Shown: positions 1 to 8,755, numbered from the stretch's first letter. The stretch: DNA of 57,789 nucleotides from Bacteroidota bacterium (GCA_947476645.1 CANJRM010000011.1:1-57789); one strand, 5' to 3'. Program-made: numbers and translations. Notes: a model not told the origin generated them from the letters alone.

Positions 1-419
1 CCTACTTCTACCAATGCACCTTCTAATCCTTTACTGGCAAATGGCAATGCGTTTGATTCTTTATAATAGGTGGTATCGTTATTGAAATCTTTCGCTAAAC
101 CAATTTTATCGCCCGCTCCGCTATACATCCAAATTTCGCCTTTGGTAGCTATGGCATGAGGCACATCGTCAATAATACGGTAGTCGGTCATTTCTTTTTT
201 GTAACCCCAAATGCCCGAACCTTTGAGTTCAATTTTTTCTTTTTTATCGCCATTGTGCAAAATGATAATGAACTTGCTGCCGAGTTTTTCAACCATAATA
301 CTTTCACAAGTTTGCGAAAGTTTATTGTTTTTAAAATCCTGCAATGTTTTGTAAATACCGCATTGCGCAAAAATGGCAATTGGAAAAAGTAAAAGTGCAA
401 TACCTGTGATTCTTTTCAT
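1..419 (-). CDS. Secreted hypothetical protein, 3' end outside the window
   Basis: Reading leftward from an ATG at 417-419 the frame stays open to the window edge (139 codons), so the C-terminus is missing. The product starts MKRITGIALLLFPIAIFAQC, a signal peptide with a Cys just after the hydrophobic core (AQC), so it is exported and may be lipidated, although AFAQ|C is not an ideal lipobox. The rest is hydrophilic, with short beta-like segments (KFIIILHNGDKKEKIELKGS, WGYKKEMTDYRIID) like those of small Bacteroidota envelope proteins of unknown function. I do not recognise a domain. It is separated from the upstream leftward gene by a strong terminator at 471-495, so it is probably transcribed from its own promoter in the 87 bases before its start. 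Confidence 0.7.
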   Translation of the reverse strand, partial: MKRITGIALLLFPIAIFAQCGIYKTLQDFKNNKLSQTCESIMVEKLGSKFIIILHNGDKKEKIELKGSGIWGYKKEMTDYRIIDDVPHAIATKGEIWMYSGAGDKIGLAKDFNNDTTYYKESNALPFASKGLEGALVEV

Positions 420-470
420 CTTCTTGTTTGTTTTATGGTTTTAAAAATACTTTTCTCTATATAAAAAAGG

Positions 471-495
471 AGAGGCGGTTTTTTAAACCGCCTCT
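471..495 (-). terminator. Rho-independent terminator of the 507-1202 gene
   Basis: Perfect 11-bp inverted repeat AGAGGCGGTTT / AAACCGCCTCT with a 3-base loop. In the leftward direction it is followed by CCTTTTTTA, a good U-tract. It lies 12 bases past the stop codon of the upstream leftward gene. Confidence 0.85.
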
Positions 496-506
496 TTGAA
501 ATTGAT

Positions 507-1202
507 TTACACATTGCCATACACTGTTACACTTTGTTCGGCACTCCACTCACCCACCACTTCATCCTGAAAAATGTAAATCATTTTGTAGTTCCATATA
601 GCACTTACACCTACCGCAGGCAAAGGTGATTTATCGGTATAATCAGGATGAAAATCGCGGTCTAGTTTCAGCCAACCCTTGGTATCATTTCGGTTTACCC
701 AAATTTCAACGCCCTGAAATTTTCCTTTCTTCCAGATTAAATGCGGATGACCTCCACTGCTGAAAGTTGTTCTGAAAACAGGTTTGCCCAATTGCGGGTC
801 GAAAGGAGTATGGGCTACTTCAATGCCTAAATCTTCACCAATGGTTTTAGTGTATTTAGGGCTGCCCTTAATGCGTTTTACTAAATCAGAAAAACGTTTT
901 TGCACATTGGCATCTACCAGAGCTGGCGCCACATCCAGCACCGGCACAGTAGGAACCTGGCTCAGCACATCGGTGCCGTGGCCGTAGCGCAACAAGTCTT
1001 TGAAATTGGTAAAGTTTTGCGCAAAACTTTGAACCTGGTTTTGAGAAGTTACCGCCCATGCCATTAAACTGAGGTCGTTATTAATGGATGTAATTTCTGC
1101 TGCCGAAACACCCACTAGGGTGCCATATGTGCCAAGTTTGCCGCAGAAAGTGCTCAGTTGAACAATAAATCCATCGTCAGTTGTTGCTATAAAGCTTGCC
1201 AT
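507..1202 (-). CDS. Uncharacterised protein with fibronectin-like C-terminus
   Basis: 231 residues from the ATG at 1200-1202. A 15-codon upstream extension is possible but starts with the unlikely MFLIKIKFYHKN, and the shorter start MASFIATTDDGF looks natural. There is no signal peptide. The N-terminal half is helical (FVQ/NF-rich, 'LRYGHGTDVLSQVPTVPV', 'VDANVQKRFSDLVKRIKGS'). The C-terminal 90 residues look like one beta-sandwich domain: IWKKGKFQGVEIWVNR, then KGWLKLDRDFHPDYTD, then YKMIYIFQDEVVGEWS and SVTVYG, a pattern reminiscent of a fibronectin type III repeat. Proteins of this layout occur as hypothetical proteins in Bacteroidota; I know no function. It is transcribed away from the 21-bp repeat array at 1254-1505, which fills the intergenic space between it and the divergent gene at 1679, and it ends at a strong terminator. 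Confidence 0.7.
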   Translation of the reverse strand: MASFIATTDDGFIVQLSTFCGKLGTYGTLVGVSAAEITSINNDLSLMAWAVTSQNQVQSFAQNFTNFKDLLRYGHGTDVLSQVPTVPVLDVAPALVDANVQKRFSDLVKRIKGSPKYTKTIGEDLGIEVAHTPFDPQLGKPVFRTTFSSGGHPHLIWKKGKFQGVEIWVNRNDTKGWLKLDRDFHPDYTDKSPLPAVGVSAIWNYKMIYIFQDEVVGEWSAEQSVTVYGNV

Positions 1203-1253
1203 AATTGATTGGTTTTTGTGATAAAATTTGATTTTAATTAAAAACAAGAGGTG

Positions 1254-1505
1254 AAAAGCCGCTGGACTGAATTAGTCTATCAATACAAAATGTAAGACTA
1301 CCAATGGACCGGATTATAATTTTAGTTGACTGTGTTAGTCTTGTTGTAGAATGAATTAGCTGATTGATAGACTTACTTAGAATAGCCGTATAAAAACAAA
1401 GTCTATCAGTAGAAAACGAATTTTGACGAGTAGTCCTTCTCCGTCTATCGGTAGACTGACTTAGTCTACTGGTAGACCGTGTTCCCTGGCGAGTGGACGG
1501 AGAAA
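1254..1505. repeat. 21-bp tandem repeat array (about 12 degenerate units), divergent intergenic
   Basis: Units start at 1254, 1275, 1296 and so on up to 1485 with an exact 21-base step. The best units (1443, 1464) read GTCTATCGGTAGAC plus spacer TGACTTA, and GTCTACTGGTAGAC. The 14-base core is a dyad (GTCTA..TAGAC). Other units are heavily diverged but keep the spacing. The array lies between two divergent genes. Because 21 is a multiple of three, a leftward open frame with a heptapeptide pattern (STDRLxx) runs through it; I treat that as a by-product, not a gene. Confidence 0.85.
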
Positions 1506-1678
1506 TATTTTTTAGCACTGCGTTCATTTTTTAAGTGGTCATAAAAGCTGAGCGCGAACGTAAAGGCAGTTGCCATAAATTTTTGGTCGAAATTTTCCAA
1601 TAATTAATAATCGGGCTATTTCCTGCTTTCGTATTTCTACTTTCGTTTCAATCTTCATGCTTAAATTTTCTGTTGCTT

Positions 1679-3166
1679 ATGCCACGCAAACAAGGAACTA
1701 CTGAACTGTTCACGCTCGTTCACTCGCTTTCACCCGAGGAGAAAGGATATTTTAAAAAATTTGCGAGCCGCCATTCAACGGAGGGCAGTAAGTATTTGCA
1801 ATTGTTTGATGCCATTAGCAAGCAAACTGCTTTTGAAGAAACCACTTTGAAAAAGAAATTCAAAAGCTATGTGGTTATGAAAGTGTATCTCAAAGAAATG
1901 ATTACCGATAGTTTGCTACTGTATTACCGCCAACAGCATCCGCATATTGATTTGCTTTCGCAAATTCAAAAAGTGCATGTGCTGCTCATGAAAGGGATGC
2001 AGGATGAAGCCCTTAAAATTTTAGATAAGGCAAGTAAGCAGGCCGAAAAAATAGAAGTATTTGAAGTAAGTAGGTATTTACTGCGGTTGAAAAACAACCT
2101 GTTTCTAAAAACAATTAAAGCACCTACATCCTATAGCGAGATTGCCGTAGAATATTTGAAAGAAATGGAACAACTAGAAATAGTAGAATCCGATTTGTTG
2201 CAGTGGGAAATACGTTCGCTTAAAGCTTTGAGTATCTACAAAGGAATTGATGTATTCAACGCAAAGTCTTATTCCACACAAACAGACCAACTAAAAAACA
2301 CAACGACTCAAAGCCATAAAAGCAATTTAATCAAATTAGAAACGCTTGTTGGATTTTACAAAGCAGAGGCGAACGAGCAGGAGTTGTATAACGCGGCAAA
2401 TGAATATGCCTCTGCTGCCTCTGCTTTTAAACAAGTTGATTCTTCGTATAACGACACTATGGCAATCAATAACTATCTAAATGCACTTGCCGATTACAGC
2501 AGATTTAATGAACTACTTACCGAATACGAAAAAATAATTGCACAACCACGTTACGACAAGCATCAACAACAGAAATTATTCGTGTTATGCATTACTTATA
2601 AAATAACAGCGCTTGTGCATTTAGGGAAATTTAAAGAAGCATTAGTTTTCATACAAAAAAATGAGACTCTAATGGAAGAAGCCTCAAACTTTACGCATGA
2701 TGCAGTACGACTGCGTGTATTTTATTTTGATAAGCTGATTGCCCTCTTTTTGAATAAACAGTATCGCGATACATGGGTCGGCATTCAGCAAATTCATCAA
2801 AAAACGGCACTCAAAAGTTTAAGCGCTGATTATGCCGACTTAAAAATGCTAGAACTTATGACGCAGTTTATGCTCGGCAATTTTGATTTGCTCAAAAACA
2901 TGGCATCTAAAACCAAAAAGGAGTTTTTGAAAAATAAAATTCAATCTGTTACCTATCAAACCTTGCTCAAATTTTTCAGTAAAGCATCGCTAATCAATTA
3001 TAAACAGGAAGCCAAAAAAGTTTTGGAAGTATTAACCCAATACTATACCGATAACAAAAAATATCATCGCAAAGCATTTGCACGAATCCGCTACACCTAC
3101 TGGCTCGAAGAAATCAGTGGCGGCAGAACCATACAAAAAAGTTTGCAGGAGCAGTTTGGAGGATAG
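1679..3166 (+). CDS. Cytoplasmic helical-repeat (TPR-like) hypothetical protein
   Basis: 495 residues from ATG 1679 (MPRKQGTTELFTLVHSL); a TTG two codons upstream in frame is less likely. There is no signal peptide or membrane segment. The N-terminus (LVHSLSPEEKGYFKKFASRH) matches the start of a large family of Bacteroidota proteins about 480-520 residues long. The rest is alpha-helical with TPR-like pairs, e.g. 'ALKILDKASKQAEKIEVFEVSRY', 'YNAANEYASAASAFKQVDSSY' and 'ALVFIQKNETLMEEASNF'. Function is unknown; a scaffold or protein-interaction role is inference from the repeats only. It is monocistronic: divergent from the 507-1202 gene across the 21-bp array and convergent with the DUF2490 gene 18 bases away. 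Confidence 0.8.
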   Translation: MPRKQGTTELFTLVHSLSPEEKGYFKKFASRHSTEGSKYLQLFDAISKQTAFEETTLKKKFKSYVVMKVYLKEMITDSLLLYYRQQHPHIDLLSQIQKVHVLLMKGMQDEALKILDKASKQAEKIEVFEVSRYLLRLKNNLFLKTIKAPTSYSEIAVEYLKEMEQLEIVESDLLQWEIRSLKALSIYKGIDVFNAKSYSTQTDQLKNTTTQSHKSNLIKLETLVGFYKAEANEQELYNAANEYASAASAFKQVDSSYNDTMAINNYLNALADYSRFNELLTEYEKIIAQPRYDKHQQQKLFVLCITYKITALVHLGKFKEALVFIQKNETLMEEASNFTHDAVRLRVFYFDKLIALFLNKQYRDTWVGIQQIHQKTALKSLSADYADLKMLELMTQFMLGNFDLLKNMASKTKKEFLKNKIQSVTYQTLLKFFSKASLINYKQEAKKVLEVLTQYYTDNKKYHRKAFARIRYTYWLEEISGGRTIQKSLQEQFGG

Positions 3167-3184
3167 TTGTGTTTTGAGGCAGAA

Positions 3185-3904
3185 TTATTTTTTCTTTTTC
3201 TTCTTCTTAAAACTATCGGGAATATCCCAGCAGTAAACCAGCGCAAGCGCATGAACCACATCGGGATACTTGGAGCTGAAATCGGGCTGAGCCATGTAAT
3301 AGACATTGATGCTGTGCATTTTTTTGAAAGCGTATTCAATGCCGCCAATGAAAGCTACTCTGCGCACGTTTATGCCGCGGTATTCAAACAAAGTGTAAGC
3401 TTCGGCAGTTATATAAGCGCCCCAGTTCTTTTTAAAATCCCAACGAACCTCTAAGCGGTTTCGCCAGTAGTTGGTAGGGAAATGACCGTGCTCGTAACTG
3501 CGGGCAAAGTATTCGTTTTCGTGAAAGTAAGCCGTGCGGTAGCCAAAGGTCCAGTCTTTGTATTTGTAACGCGCCTTAACGCCAAACTCGAAACGATAAA
3601 GGTTTTTTTGCGGTGTGTTTACTCCGCGAAACTGAAAATCGGGCTGAAGAAATTTGAAGGCTTTATACTTTACGCTGAAGTAGAAGTAATGCCCTTCTAT
3701 ACTCGGATTGATAACATCGGCACGCATTACATATTGCGCATTTGCCGAAACACCGTGTTTAAAATCTTTACTGATTTTTACACTCGGCCAAAGCTGAAAG
3801 GTACTGTGATAGTTGTTATAGCCCAGGTCGGCATTGTCCTGCGCACGCAGTGTAAACTGCGTGAAGAAAAAAATAAGCAGAAAAATAATTCGCGACAAGT
3901 TCAT
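3185..3904 (-). CDS. DUF2490-family outer-membrane beta-barrel-like protein
   Basis: 239 residues with a clear signal peptide (MNLSRIIFLLIFFFTQFTLRAQ). The body is alternating beta strands with aromatic girdles, as in DUF2490: 'YHSTFQLWPSVKISKDFKHGV', 'NAQYVMRADV', 'FEFGVKARYKYKDWTFGYRTAYFHE', 'NYWRNRLEVRWDFKKNWGAYITAEAY', 'INVYYMAQPDF'. A small outer-membrane barrel is expected. The C-terminus ends in seven lysines encoded by an A-rich run, not the usual terminal aromatic of a Gram-negative porin. It is the last gene of a leftward cluster after DUF4956 and the VTC domain protein (46-base gap). Its cargo is unknown; co-occurrence with a polyphosphate-polymerase domain is suggestive only. Confidence 0.8.
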   Translation of the reverse strand: MNLSRIIFLLIFFFTQFTLRAQDNADLGYNNYHSTFQLWPSVKISKDFKHGVSANAQYVMRADVINPSIEGHYFYFSVKYKAFKFLQPDFQFRGVNTPQKNLYRFEFGVKARYKYKDWTFGYRTAYFHENEYFARSYEHGHFPTNYWRNRLEVRWDFKKNWGAYITAEAYTLFEYRGINVRRVAFIGGIEYAFKKMHSINVYYMAQPDFSSKYPDVVHALALVYCWDIPDSFKKKKKKK

Positions 3905-3950
3905 TTTAGCATTTGGTATTTACTTTGGACTTCCGTCTTCCAACTCCTTT

Positions 3951-4685
3951 TCAATCATCATCCGCTCCGGTTCCGAGAGAACTTGTTTCATTTTCGGCAG
4001 AAAGATAGAAGGCGCGTATACGGGCAATGTCGCGCAGGAAATCAATCTTCATAATTTCCACGCGGTGAATTGGCAAGCCTGTTCTGTTTTTTAAATCGTC
4101 AATCATTTGTTCGCGCGTGTCGGGTTTAATTAAATCAATACGCTCGTAAACAATCTCTTTCCAGTTTTCGTGTTCGAGCGAAAGCTGACGGTCAAGCACG
4201 ATTATCATTCCGAGAATCATGGCATCGGCAATGAGTAGAACAAAGAGACTGTGTTCCATATTGTAGATGGCACTGAAGAATCCTTTCACCGGCAAGATGG
4301 CTACGAAGTCGTTCAAGCTGGTGTTGATGTCGGCAAGGGCGTTGATGATACCGATGGTAACGCAGATGAAGAAGTAACCCATTTCGCGAATAGGCACACT
4401 GACTGTGCGGTAACGCAGAATGGAAAAGATGGCAAAGAGCCCAAAAGCAAAACCGAGTTTCAGTTTCAAACTGCTCAGCAAAAAGCAGATGAGAAAGTTA
4501 ACGGTGTTGAAGAGAAAGAAGGTGAAGAGGAAGTCTTTGTTTTTGTGGCGCGGGTAATAGATGAAGCGCACGAGCACTACAATCATAAAGAGGTTGAGCC
4601 CGTAACGCAATAAAAAATCGGCAAGATTGCCGCTGGCAAAAATTCCTGATGCTACTACTTCAGCTACTGTGTCGGTTGTTTCCAT
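3951..4685 (-). CDS. DUF4956 inner-membrane protein
   Basis: 244 residues with about five transmembrane segments in the first 165 residues (LNLFMIVVLVRFIYY; FLFTFFLFNTVNFLICFLL; KLGFAFGLFAIFSILRY; MGYFFICVTIGIINALA; LFVLLIADAMILGMIIVL) and a soluble C-terminal domain of about 80 residues (WKEIVYERIDLIKPDTREQM, LKNRTGLPIHRVEIMKIDFL). This is the DUF4956 architecture, including the conserved 'FSILRYRT' turn. Its start overlaps the end of the VTC-domain gene by 26 bases, which indicates translational coupling. DUF4956 and VTC-domain genes are often neighbours, so a joint role is likely, but the function of DUF4956 is not known. Confidence 0.88.
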   Translation of the reverse strand: METTDTVAEVVASGIFASGNLADFLLRYGLNLFMIVVLVRFIYYPRHKNKDFLFTFFLFNTVNFLICFLLSSLKLKLGFAFGLFAIFSILRYRTVSVPIREMGYFFICVTIGIINALADINTSLNDFVAILPVKGFFSAIYNMEHSLFVLLIADAMILGMIIVLDRQLSLEHENWKEIVYERIDLIKPDTREQMIDDLKNRTGLPIHRVEIMKIDFLRDIARIRAFYLSAENETSSLGTGADDD

Positions 4686-5451
4686 TCTTAATTATTTTTT
4701 CGATTTTGATAAAATTGGGTTTAAAGGCGTTGTTCTTAATATCTTCCATCATGGCTACTGCGGTGGAATATTTACTAAAGCCCACTTCTTCAAAATTTCG
4801 TTTGTTGAAGCTTCTTATAATGTTACTTCCGGTTGCACTCTTTTCTGTTTTTACTTCGGCAATAACGAGTTCCGGAAATTCTTTTTTGTTTTTGAAGTTG
4901 TCGAAGGTTACGTGCAGGTCGAGCGTTAAACGCTCGTTCATTTTTTTGCTTGCCAGTGTAATGCGGTTAAAATAAATCCACATCTTTTTTTTCAGTTGCG
5001 TTTCGTCTAACTGATGATGTGTTACCAATTTCAATTCTTCATCGGTCAATGTCATTTTCAAATCTTCCTGCTTCAGTCGTTTCTTATCGGTGCGATTGCC
5101 TTTTACTTTGTATTTAACTTCGAAGTAAACCAAACCCGAATCGGAATATCTGCGATAGCGAACTTTCAAACGATTCAGTTTTCCGTTGTGATGGAATTTG
5201 TAAAGCTGGTAATCATCGGTATCGAAATACAAAGACTCATAACGAAACATTCTTCCGCCATCAATTTCCAAAGCGTAGTAATCTTCTTTTATCTCTTCTA
5301 AAATATCGGCAAACTGCTCGATGTGAAAAACATACTTGGTGTCGATGCGGTTGAGCATACGCACTTCGTCTAATCCTTTTAAAGTGATTGGCGAAAAAGT
5401 GCTCAGCACGTCTTCAATCTCTTTTTCTTCTGCCTGATAATTAAACTGCAT
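4660..5451 (-). CDS. VTC-domain protein, probable polyphosphate polymerase
   Basis: 263 residues, a single VTC tunnel domain. Family landmarks in order: 'LNRIDTKYVF' (tunnel Lys), 'YESLYFDTDDYQLYKFHHNG', 'LKVRYRRY' (basic strand), 'VYFEVKYKVKG', 'RLTLDLHVTF', 'LVIAEVKTEK' (acidic metal ligand) and 'GFSKYSTAVAMM' at the C-terminus. Eukaryotic VTC4 uses this fold to make polyphosphate from ATP; bacterial stand-alone VTC domains are assumed to act on phosphate polymers or nucleotides, but this one is untested. There is no signal peptide, so it is cytoplasmic. It overlaps the DUF4956 gene by 26 bases and starts one base after the stop of the upstream lipoprotein gene, so all three are probably one transcript. 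The CotH-like kinase gene often found with this pair is absent here. Confidence 0.85.
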   Translation of the reverse strand: MQFNYQAEEKEIEDVLSTFSPITLKGLDEVRMLNRIDTKYVFHIEQFADILEEIKEDYYALEIDGGRMFRYESLYFDTDDYQLYKFHHNGKLNRLKVRYRRYSDSGLVYFEVKYKVKGNRTDKKRLKQEDLKMTLTDEELKLVTHHQLDETQLKKKMWIYFNRITLASKKMNERLTLDLHVTFDNFKNKKEFPELVIAEVKTEKSATGSNIIRSFNKRNFEEVGFSKYSTAVAMMEDIKNNAFKPNFIKIEKIIKNGNNRHSS

Positions 5452-5452
5452 T

Positions 5453-5839
5453 TCAATAGTAGTTTATCAGGTCGCGCACTTCGACAGTTTCCTTCGGCTT
5501 GTCAATAGTTACATGCACCACATCATAAGTTTGCTTGAGCGGGCAGGTATCGCATTTACTCAACACCCAAACCGTATAATCGCCCGTGTGCAGATAAGGG
5601 AAAGCGTATTCGCCCGTGTAAGATGAATTAGCATTCTGGTCTTCCCAGGTATTACTGCCATACGACAGATAAACGTTCACGCCCGATTTATAACCTGAGT
5701 CGGTGCCCGTAGTTTTGTAAGCATAAACTTTGCCGTGTATAGTTGCTTGTCCTCCATCGCCCGATTCTTTTTTGCACGAACTGAGCACCACAAAAAACAA
5801 AGCCGTGAGTAGAATTGAAATCTTAATTCCGTTTTGCAT
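5453..5839 (-). CDS. Small lipoprotein with carboxypeptidase-regulatory-like beta domain
   Basis: 128 residues. Lipoprotein signal with lipobox VVLSSC (Cys at about residue 22), followed by KKESGDGG as a typical surface-export-like linker. The mature part looks like one carboxypeptidase-like / transthyretin-type beta sandwich: 'ATIHGKVYAYKTTGTDSGYKSGVNVYL', 'SYTGEYAFPYLHTGDYTVWVL', 'VVHVTIDKPKETVEVRDLINYY'. A CDTC motif may form a disulfide. It sits between the SBBP-repeat gene (12-base gap) and the VTC gene (1-base gap). Function is unknown; carbohydrate or protein binding is the usual guess for this fold. Confidence 0.75.
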   Translation of the reverse strand: MQNGIKISILLTALFFVVLSSCKKESGDGGQATIHGKVYAYKTTGTDSGYKSGVNVYLSYGSNTWEDQNANSSYTGEYAFPYLHTGDYTVWVLSKCDTCPLKQTYDVVHVTIDKPKETVEVRDLINYY

Positions 5840-5851
5840 AAATCAGTTTTG

Positions 5852-8755
5852 TTATTGAACAATAAGTTTCGATTCAAAAATATGATTGCCGTTTACTACG
5901 CGCAGAAAATAAACACCCGTTGAGAAGTTTGAAGTTTGAAGTGTAAAGTTTTCAGTTGTGGGAAAAGCCGAAAATATTTCTTCACCTAAAACATTAAACA
6001 CTTTCAATTCGCTCTTTGTATTTTCTGTAAACTGTGAACTATGAACCGTAAACACATCTCGCGATGGATTTGGATAAACGCTCACGTTCATTTCGCTTTG
6101 TAAATCATTTATACCCGAAACGAGATTGTATTTAATCGTTAGAAAATCTTTTTGATTCGGCACATCGAAAGTTCCCCAACCGGTAACATACACACTTCCG
6201 TTATCGGTAAGCACTGCGTTGTTTCCATCGCTTGAAGTTAAGAAGCCGTTGAATGAAATATGACTGAGCTCCACACCTGCCGCTGAATATTCAACTGTGG
6301 TTCCATCTAAGTTTCTGTCACTCAAAGTTCCGTTATCGGTTTGCCCCGTTACATAAACCACACCTGTGGCATCTACACTTACATCGTAAGCGGCATCAAA
6401 TGAATTTGCAGTGCCGTTAAATGTTTTATCCCAGTCTTTGTTTCCGGTGGTGCTGTATTTAATGGTTACAAAATCTTCATTCACCGCAGAAGTAGCATCC
6501 ACATCTACCGAGCCAGCCAGATAAATATTTCCCGAAGCATCAACAGTTATGTTGTTTACGTCATCATCGCCATTACCTGAACCGTTATACAATTGCAACC
6601 ACTGTTGTGTGCCCGCGCTGTTGTATTGAATGCTCAGGATATCAATGTTCGTAGCGCTTGTTCCATCGCGGTCGCTTTTGGCCGCAACAATTACATTGCT
6701 GTTGTTATCTACTTTAATTTTCACCGGCACATCATCACCAAGATTTGAAACATAGGTTGCAAATGAAGTAGCAGCACCATTAGCCGAAGCATATTTCATT
6801 GCCTGAATATCATAGTCGGTTCCGTTCCATGTTTTGCCCGCAACAAATGCATTGCCTGCGTTATCAAGGGCAATGGAAGCGGCTTTATCATCGGCATTAG
6901 AAGTACCGTTAAAAACTTTTACCCATTGCAGCGCGCCTGCTGCGCTATACTTCAGGGTTATAAAATCGTTGTTGGTTAAGAGCGTAGCATCGTTATCGGC
7001 AACTCCTGTTACATAAATATTTCCCGAAGCATCAACGGCTAAATCGCTCGCGGTTTCATCGGAAGTAAGTCCTGCATCATAATTTCTTGTCCATATAGTA
7101 TCACCTGCAGGATTGTATTTAATGATGAAGATGTCGTAGTTGTTAGCTGCGTTTTTACTTCTGCCAACCACATAAATATTTCCTGAGCCATCGGGCGCAA
7201 TGCCTATAGGTTCATCGGTATCGCTGTTAGGACCGTTTAAAGTTTTTGTCCAAACTTTATTTCCTGCTGCATCATATTTAATGGTGCAAAAATTTCGGTC
7301 TTCGCCATATACATAAGTATAGCCCGTGCTGTAAAGCACACCACTGCTCATGCAAAGAGCAACTCCTTTCTCAGTAAACTCTCCACTGCCGTTATAAGTT
7401 TTGTTGAACTGCAATATGCCTGTATTATCGTGTTCAACCAATGCCGCATCTTTCATGGTAGATGAATTTACCAACGCTCCAACGGTGTAAACATTTCCCG
7501 AAGCATCCAACAAACTTGTTGAACCATTGTCATCAACATTTGAATTGCCGCCAATGATTTTTACAAATTGTTCAGCACCAAGTCCGTTGTATTTCAAAAC
7601 AAGTATGTCGTTGTTTGTAGTAACCGAAGCTGAAACGTTTACAGTTCCTGTTACAATGGTTACATCGCTTGCATTTACGGTAATATGATTTGCATTTTCA
7701 TTCTTTCCATTAGCATTGGCATAAGCCGTTGACCAAAGCTGCGCACCGTTTGAAGGAGCATAAGCCACAGTTTGAATATCGGTTTGAAAGCCGTTGTTCT
7801 TGGTTCCTGTTACCACAACTTCATTGGCATTGCCTGCAATATCTGCTGCCTGGTCATCGCCATTCGAATCAAAAATTTTGTAAGTGCTCCATCCGTTTGC
7901 GCCATTCGCTGCAAGATATTTCATGGTCAAATAATCATCATCACTTCCATTATTCGAACGACCCGTTACATATACATCGCCTGCCCCATCAATATAAACT
8001 CCTGTAGCACGATCGGTCTTTCCTGCCTGGTCGAGTGTTATTGTCCATTGCGCTACCATCGAAGAATTGTATTTAATGGTAGCGTAATCATCTTTATTAG
8101 AAGTAGTTTTCGATTTGCCCGTAACCACCACATTTCCCGAAGCATCAATTGCCATATCGGCCAACACATCGTCTAAACTATTTGCACCATTGAAAAAAGC
8201 AGTGGCTTGTTGCGCGCCTGCCGAAGAATATTTTACCACGATGTAATCGTTATTCAAATTGGTATTGTATCCGTATCCGGCAATGAACACATTGCCCGAA
8301 GCATCGGCAACCACAGCTACACCATAGTCATCTAGGTGAGCGGTGTAATCAAAAGATTGTAACCACAATGAATCGCCATTCGCATTATACTCCGCTAAAG
8401 TCAGGTCTTTACCATTCAGTGTTTTGGTAGTTCCGCCTACTACTATATGACCGCTGTTATCGAAACAAAGCGAACTGATTTCATCGTTGCCATTACCTGT
8501 GCCATCGTAAGTTCTTGTCCAAACGGTATCGCCTGATGCATTGTATTTAATCAGCAAAAAATCTTTTCCGTTTCCTGCATTCATCATATAACCGCCTGCA
8601 TAGAAGTTTCCTGCGCCATCGGTAATTACTGCGTTTAGTTTATCAGAGTTATCGCCTGTGCCGGCAAAAGAAGTTGCCCATTGTTGAGTTAGGTTTTGCG
8701 AATGCGCAAAAATACATGTGAGAACTGCGAAGAAGAAGAGTAATGATTTTTTCAT
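5852..8755 (-). CDS. SBBP-repeat propeller protein with T9SS type A sorting domain
   Basis: 967 residues. Signal peptide (MKKSLLFFFAVLTCIFAHSQ), then about 14 repeats of roughly 60 residues of the SBBP type, each with 'DxSGNIYVxGxS' and 'YNxxGDxxWxxxYNG' (e.g. 'DGSGNIYVVGRSKNAANNYD', 'DASGNIYVTGVADND'); these should fold as beta propeller(s). The last 85 residues (from 'MNVSVYPNPSRDVFTVHSS' to 'YFLRVVNGNHIFESKLIVQ') are a Por-secretion/T9SS type A sorting domain, so the protein is probably exported through T9SS to the cell surface or medium. Two heptamer tandem runs (5922-5950 and 6025-6053) lie inside the coding sequence of this sorting domain. It is the first gene of the leftward cluster leading to VTC/DUF4956/DUF2490. 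Confidence 0.9.
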   Translation of the reverse strand: MKKSLLFFFAVLTCIFAHSQNLTQQWATSFAGTGDNSDKLNAVITDGAGNFYAGGYMMNAGNGKDFLLIKYNASGDTVWTRTYDGTGNGNDEISSLCFDNSGHIVVGGTTKTLNGKDLTLAEYNANGDSLWLQSFDYTAHLDDYGVAVVADASGNVFIAGYGYNTNLNNDYIVVKYSSAGAQQATAFFNGANSLDDVLADMAIDASGNVVVTGKSKTTSNKDDYATIKYNSSMVAQWTITLDQAGKTDRATGVYIDGAGDVYVTGRSNNGSDDDYLTMKYLAANGANGWSTYKIFDSNGDDQAADIAGNANEVVVTGTKNNGFQTDIQTVAYAPSNGAQLWSTAYANANGKNENANHITVNASDVTIVTGTVNVSASVTTNNDILVLKYNGLGAEQFVKIIGGNSNVDDNGSTSLLDASGNVYTVGALVNSSTMKDAALVEHDNTGILQFNKTYNGSGEFTEKGVALCMSSGVLYSTGYTYVYGEDRNFCTIKYDAAGNKVWTKTLNGPNSDTDEPIGIAPDGSGNIYVVGRSKNAANNYDIFIIKYNPAGDTIWTRNYDAGLTSDETASDLAVDASGNIYVTGVADNDATLLTNNDFITLKYSAAGALQWVKVFNGTSNADDKAASIALDNAGNAFVAGKTWNGTDYDIQAMKYASANGAATSFATYVSNLGDDVPVKIKVDNNSNVIVAAKSDRDGTSATNIDILSIQYNSAGTQQWLQLYNGSGNGDDDVNNITVDASGNIYLAGSVDVDATSAVNEDFVTIKYSTTGNKDWDKTFNGTANSFDAAYDVSVDATGVVYVTGQTDNGTLSDRNLDGTTVEYSAAGVELSHISFNGFLTSSDGNNAVLTDNGSVYVTGWGTFDVPNQKDFLTIKYNLVSGINDLQSEMNVSVYPNPSRDVFTVHSSQFTENTKSELKVFNVLGEEIFSAFPTTENFTLQTSNFSTGVYFLRVVNGNHIFESKLIVQ
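5922..5950. repeat. Heptamer tandem run inside the T9SS sorting domain (second of two)
   Basis: On the minus strand four successive 7-base words ACTTTAC, ACTTCAA, ACTTCAA, ACTTCTC run in frame through the sorting domain, encoding FTLQTSNFSTG. The word differs from the heptamers at the other loci in the window. Confidence 0.7.
6025..6053. repeat. Heptamer tandem run inside the T9SS sorting domain (first of two)
   Basis: On the minus strand GTTTACG, GTTCATA, GTTCACA, GTTTACA follow each other directly and are translated as FTVHSSQFTE just after the conserved 'YPNPSRDV' strand of the sorting domain. Confidence 0.75.

Noticed and set aside
1234-1527. Leftward open frame of about 97 codons over the first 21-bp array
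   Set aside because: Its heptapeptide pattern is a by-product of a 21-base period (7 codons); no plausible start context and no domain.
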